A stretch of DNA of 64,000 bases, from positions 744,001-808,000 of the forward strand of contig NC_014844.1 in the NCBI RefSeq assembly GCF_000176915.2. The letters run 5' to 3'. Origin of the DNA: Pseudodesulfovibrio aespoeensis Aspo-2. GTDB taxonomy: Bacteria; Desulfobacterota; Desulfovibrionia; Desulfovibrionales; Desulfovibrionaceae. Below the pieces are notes generated by a model. It did not search any database. It had not been told where the DNA came from and was given only the letters and a program-made list of their open reading frames with translations. Positions 61,769-64,000 of the stretch are shown here, piece after piece. Both the position numbers and the translations under genes were made by a program. Numbering within the stretch: position 1 is the first letter of the stretch; every line of letters begins with the position of its first letter.

Positions 61769-62613
61769 CAAGAATCATGACCGCAAGGATCGCAGTCTGT
61801 CTTTTACTGGCGGCCCTCCTCCTGATGGGGGCTGGGTCCGTTTTCGCTTCCGATGCTGCGCAGCCCGACGGGACTGTTGAGGTGGCCCAGTTTTCCGACA
61901 TGAAAGGCCACGGGGCTGCGGCTGACGCCAAGAACGCGGTGGCGGAAGACGACGTTGACGATTTTGACGAGTACGCCGATACCGAAGACCTCATCGCCGA
62001 CCCCTTCAAGGGGTGGAACATGGTCTGGTTCAGCTTCAACGACGCCATGTACCACGGGGTGTTCAAGCCCGTGGCCACCGGCTATGCCTGGGCCATCCCG
62101 GCCAAGCCGCGTCAGTGGGTCAGGAATTTCTTCACCAACATGCTCTTCCCTGTCCGCTTCGTGAACAATGTCTTTCAGGGCAAGTTCGATGCGGCCTACA
62201 TGGAAACCTCCAAGTTCATCGCCAACACCAGCTGGGGCCTGCTCGGCTTTGCCGACGTCGCCTCCGGCATGAAGCGCAACTGGGAGCCGGAGCGCCCCAC
62301 GGCAGACGGCTTTGGCCAGACCCTGGGCAAGACCGGCCTCGGACACGGCGTCTATCTCGTCTGGCCCTTCCTCGGCCCCAGCTCCATCCGCGAGTCCGTG
62401 GGCTGGGTGGGCGACACCCTGCTTGATCCGCTCACCTACTGCGACCTGACCTTTATCGAGTTCGTTGCCGTTCGCGCCTACAAGAACGTCAACCAGCTCT
62501 CCCTCGAACTGCGCGGCAACGAGTACGAGACCATCACCGATGGAGCCATCGACAAGTACGCCGCCGTGCGCGATGCCTATGTCCGCTTCCGGGCCAAGAA
62601 GGTCAAGGAATAG
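61765..62613 (+). CDS. mlaA: MlaA (VacJ)-family outer-membrane lipid asymmetry protein without lipobox
   Basis: The 282-residue protein has a signal peptide ending GAGSVFA-SDAAQ, then an acidic linker, then the MlaA core: DPFKGWNMVWFSFNDAMY, NFFTNMLFPVRFVNNVFQGK, NTSWGLLGFADVASGM, TLGKTGLGHGVYLVWPFLGPS and TLLDPLTYC. There is no lipobox Cys, unlike most MlaA. It removes stray phospholipid from the outer leaflet. The ATG at 61765 overlaps the mlaC stop; an ATG at 61777 is the other candidate. Confidence 0.88.
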   Translation: MTRIMTARIAVCLLLAALLLMGAGSVFASDAAQPDGTVEVAQFSDMKGHGAAADAKNAVAEDDVDDFDEYADTEDLIADPFKGWNMVWFSFNDAMYHGVFKPVATGYAWAIPAKPRQWVRNFFTNMLFPVRFVNNVFQGKFDAAYMETSKFIANTSWGLLGFADVASGMKRNWEPERPTADGFGQTLGKTGLGHGVYLVWPFLGPSSIRESVGWVGDTLLDPLTYCDLTFIEFVAVRAYKNVNQLSLELRGNEYETITDGAIDKYAAVRDAYVRFRAKKVKE

Positions 62614-62625
62614 CCTGAATTCCCC

Positions 62626-63105
62626 ATGAAGATCGCGGTCATATCCGACACCCACATGGGCGACCTGCCTGGGTGGCTTGACCGTGTCTACGAGCAGTGG
62701 CTCGGTCCTGCCGACGTGCTCATTCACTGCGGCGACATCACCTCCTTTCAGACATGGTCCTATTTCATGCGCCACGACCGGTTCATCTGCGTGCGCGGCA
62801 ACTGCGACTGGGACCCCAACCTCGTCGGCCAGCTGGAGCCCATGGTCACCGCCTCAGTCGGGCCTTTGACCGTGGGCGTGGCCCATGGCTGGGGCGCTCG
62901 TTCGCTGGTGCCCGTGACCGTTGTCCAGGCGTTTGGGCCGGGCTGCGACCTGATCTGCTACGGCCATACCCATTGTCGTGACTGGTCCCTGGTCGAGGGT
63001 GTCCGGGTGGTCAATCCCGGCTCCCTGGGCGAGGTCGGCTCCATGGCCGAGATCACTGTCTCCGACCAGGGGGACATGGACTGCCGGTTCATCGACGTTT
63101 TTTGA
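62626..63105 (+). CDS. YfcE-type metallophosphoesterase
   Basis: The 159-residue protein has the full calcineurin-like metal set: D8 and H10 (ISDTH), D37 (HCGD), N59 (RGNCD), H87 (VAHGWG) and H114/H116 (YGHTH). YfcE-like proteins are phosphodiesterases active on model substrates; the native one is unknown. It follows mlaA by 12 bases and may be cotranscribed. Confidence 0.88.
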   Translation: MKIAVISDTHMGDLPGWLDRVYEQWLGPADVLIHCGDITSFQTWSYFMRHDRFICVRGNCDWDPNLVGQLEPMVTASVGPLTVGVAHGWGARSLVPVTVVQAFGPGCDLICYGHTHCRDWSLVEGVRVVNPGSLGEVGSMAEITVSDQGDMDCRFIDVF

Positions 63106-63111
63106 TTTTCC

Positions 63112-63156
63112 TCCGCATTCTCCGTTTTCTCCGCATTCTCCGCGTTCTCCGCATCT
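63112..63156. repeat. Five tandem 9-bp repeats (TCCGCATTC-like)
   Basis: Units at 63112, 63121, 63130, 63139 and 63148 share TCCG and TTC/TCT with small changes. They start just past the YfcE stop. They are too short and have no spacers, so this is not a CRISPR. Confidence 0.85.
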
Positions 63157-63307
63157 TTTCTGCTCATGCAGGCCGACCCCTGGCCGGATGACGCGTTGTT
63201 CCCGTCCGCAACTCTTTGTCACTGGGCCGCTGCCGGCGGCTGTCGGGGCGGCTGGTTTCGAGAAAAGGTCTGTTGCACTTTTGTTGCAGGAGTGGCATGG
63301 CTTTGCT

Positions 63308-64000
63308 GTGCTGGAAATAATAAAACGCCTGTGTATTGCTGGGGCAGTCATCCTGTTCGTCAGCTGCATGCTGCCGACCCGCTCGTCGCATTCGGGGGAG
63401 CCAGGGGAGCCGGGGGAGCTGGTCTTTGGCATGTCCGCCGCCTTTACCGGGGCCAACGGTGAAATGGGTATCGAATTTTACCGGGGACTTATGGCCTACA
63501 TCGAGCACTTCAACGCGAACGGCGGCGCTTCGGGGTGGACCATCAAGGTGCTGCCCGCCAACGACGGATACAATCCGCTGCCCTGTTTCGAGAACACGGT
63601 CCGGTTCATTGAGGAGGAGGATGTCTTTGCCCTGTTCTCGTATGTGGGAACGCCGACCACCGCGCACATTCTGCCACTGCTTCAGAAATTCAGCGCGCGG
63701 CACACCTTTCTGCTTTTTCCCCTGACCGGGGCGCAGCCCATGCGCACAGAGCCCTTTGGGGAATACGTCTATACCTTGCGCGCGTCCTATTTCGAGGAGA
63801 CGGCGGGGCTGGTGGACAATCTGCTCAAGGTGGGCCGCAGGCGCATCGCAGTCTTCTATCAGAACGACGCCTACGGGCGGACCGGCTGGGACGGCGTTCG
63901 CCGCGCCCTCAGGCGGCAGGGCGAGCAGGTGGTGGCCGAGGCCGCCTATCGCCGGGGCGCAACCTACGAGCAGGACTTCACCTCCGAAGTGGCGCATCTC
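63308..64000 (+). CDS. ABC transporter substrate-binding lipoprotein, Peripla_BP_6 (branched-chain amino acid-like), C-terminus cut by window edge
   Basis: Reading from the GTG at 63308 gives 231 residues to the window end. It starts with a lipoprotein-like signal (GAVILFVSC, lipidated Cys near residue 17), a low-complexity GEPGEPGE linker, then the periplasmic-binding fold: LVFGMSAAFTGANGEMG, FNANGGASGWTIKVLPAND, VFALFSYVGTPTTA and IAVFYQNDAYGRTGWDGV, all typical of LivJ-like binding proteins. It may be a sensor rather than an importer component; the downstream context is outside the window. The start is uncertain. Confidence 0.8.
   Translation, partial: MLEIIKRLCIAGAVILFVSCMLPTRSSHSGEPGEPGELVFGMSAAFTGANGEMGIEFYRGLMAYIEHFNANGGASGWTIKVLPANDGYNPLPCFENTVRFIEEEDVFALFSYVGTPTTAHILPLLQKFSARHTFLLFPLTGAQPMRTEPFGEYVYTLRASYFEETAGLVDNLLKVGRRRIAVFYQNDAYGRTGWDGVRRALRRQGEQVVAEAAYRRGATYEQDFTSEVAHL

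Noticed and set aside
63112-63156. Possible CRISPR array.
   Set aside because: The units are 9 bp and contiguous, with no spacers and no cas gene nearby.
1-64000. tRNA or rRNA genes.
   Set aside because: No cloverleaf or rRNA segment was recognised on reading; a tRNA scan would settle it.

Overview
The window is GC-rich, densely coded DNA from a Gram-negative bacterium. The mix of genes (a CheX next to a HEAT/response-regulator protein, tandem universal stress protein, adenosylcobinamide ribazoletransferase, AsmA, a complete Mla lipid pathway, B12-type radical SAM enzymes, DUF1786) suggests a sulfate-reducer-like member of the Desulfovibrionaceae. That placement is inference; no rRNA or tRNA gene is visible to confirm it, and no CRISPR array was seen.

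Left part (1-24.1 kb), mostly housekeeping and transport: a cut AEC-type permease, a metallo-beta-lactamase-fold hydrolase, a nucleoside transporter and an MFS carrier, all on the minus strand. A cheX / HEAT-REC pair follows on the plus strand, then an alpha/beta hydrolase, a DUF1786 protein, a 156-bp inverted-repeat element, AsmA, a phytase-like esterase, DDAH, a PAS/GAF histidine kinase, a methyltransferase, and a minus-strand run (yitT-like, SAM hydrolase, cobS, sppA, aminotransferase). A PocR-domain sensor and a universal stress protein close this part.

Centre (24.2-54.9 kb), a large surface-glycan gene cluster in two main arms. The minus-strand arm starts at a winged-helix regulator (36.6 kb) and runs through a B12 radical SAM protein, a DPM1-like glycosyltransferase, methyltransferases, an asparagine-synthase-type amidotransferase, a probable alpha/alpha-toroid protein and a polytopic GT-C-like membrane protein. 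One methyltransferase gene in this arm is split by a 1,240-bp IS3-family (IS407-like) element with a 4-bp target duplication; removing the element restores the frame exactly. The plus-strand arm starts at a PglK/MsbA-like ABC transporter (38.9 kb) and carries an FkbM methyltransferase, two radical SAM proteins, three GT4 glycosyltransferases, two more methyltransferases and two tandem AsnB paralogues. A flippase-like membrane protein and a frameshifted remnant lie in the opposite direction at the right edge. Proline dehydrogenase and an AraC regulator sit between the arms. The likely product is an amidated, methylated cell-surface glycan or glycolipid; no polymerase, Wzx or initiating transferase is visible.

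Right part (55.3-64 kb): a CinA-type amidohydrolase, two small conserved proteins, argJ, an HD-domain phosphohydrolase, a five-gene mla operon (E-F-D-C-A) with its own promoter-like sequence, a YfcE-like phosphodiesterase, and the start of a lipoprotein ABC substrate-binding protein cut by the window edge.
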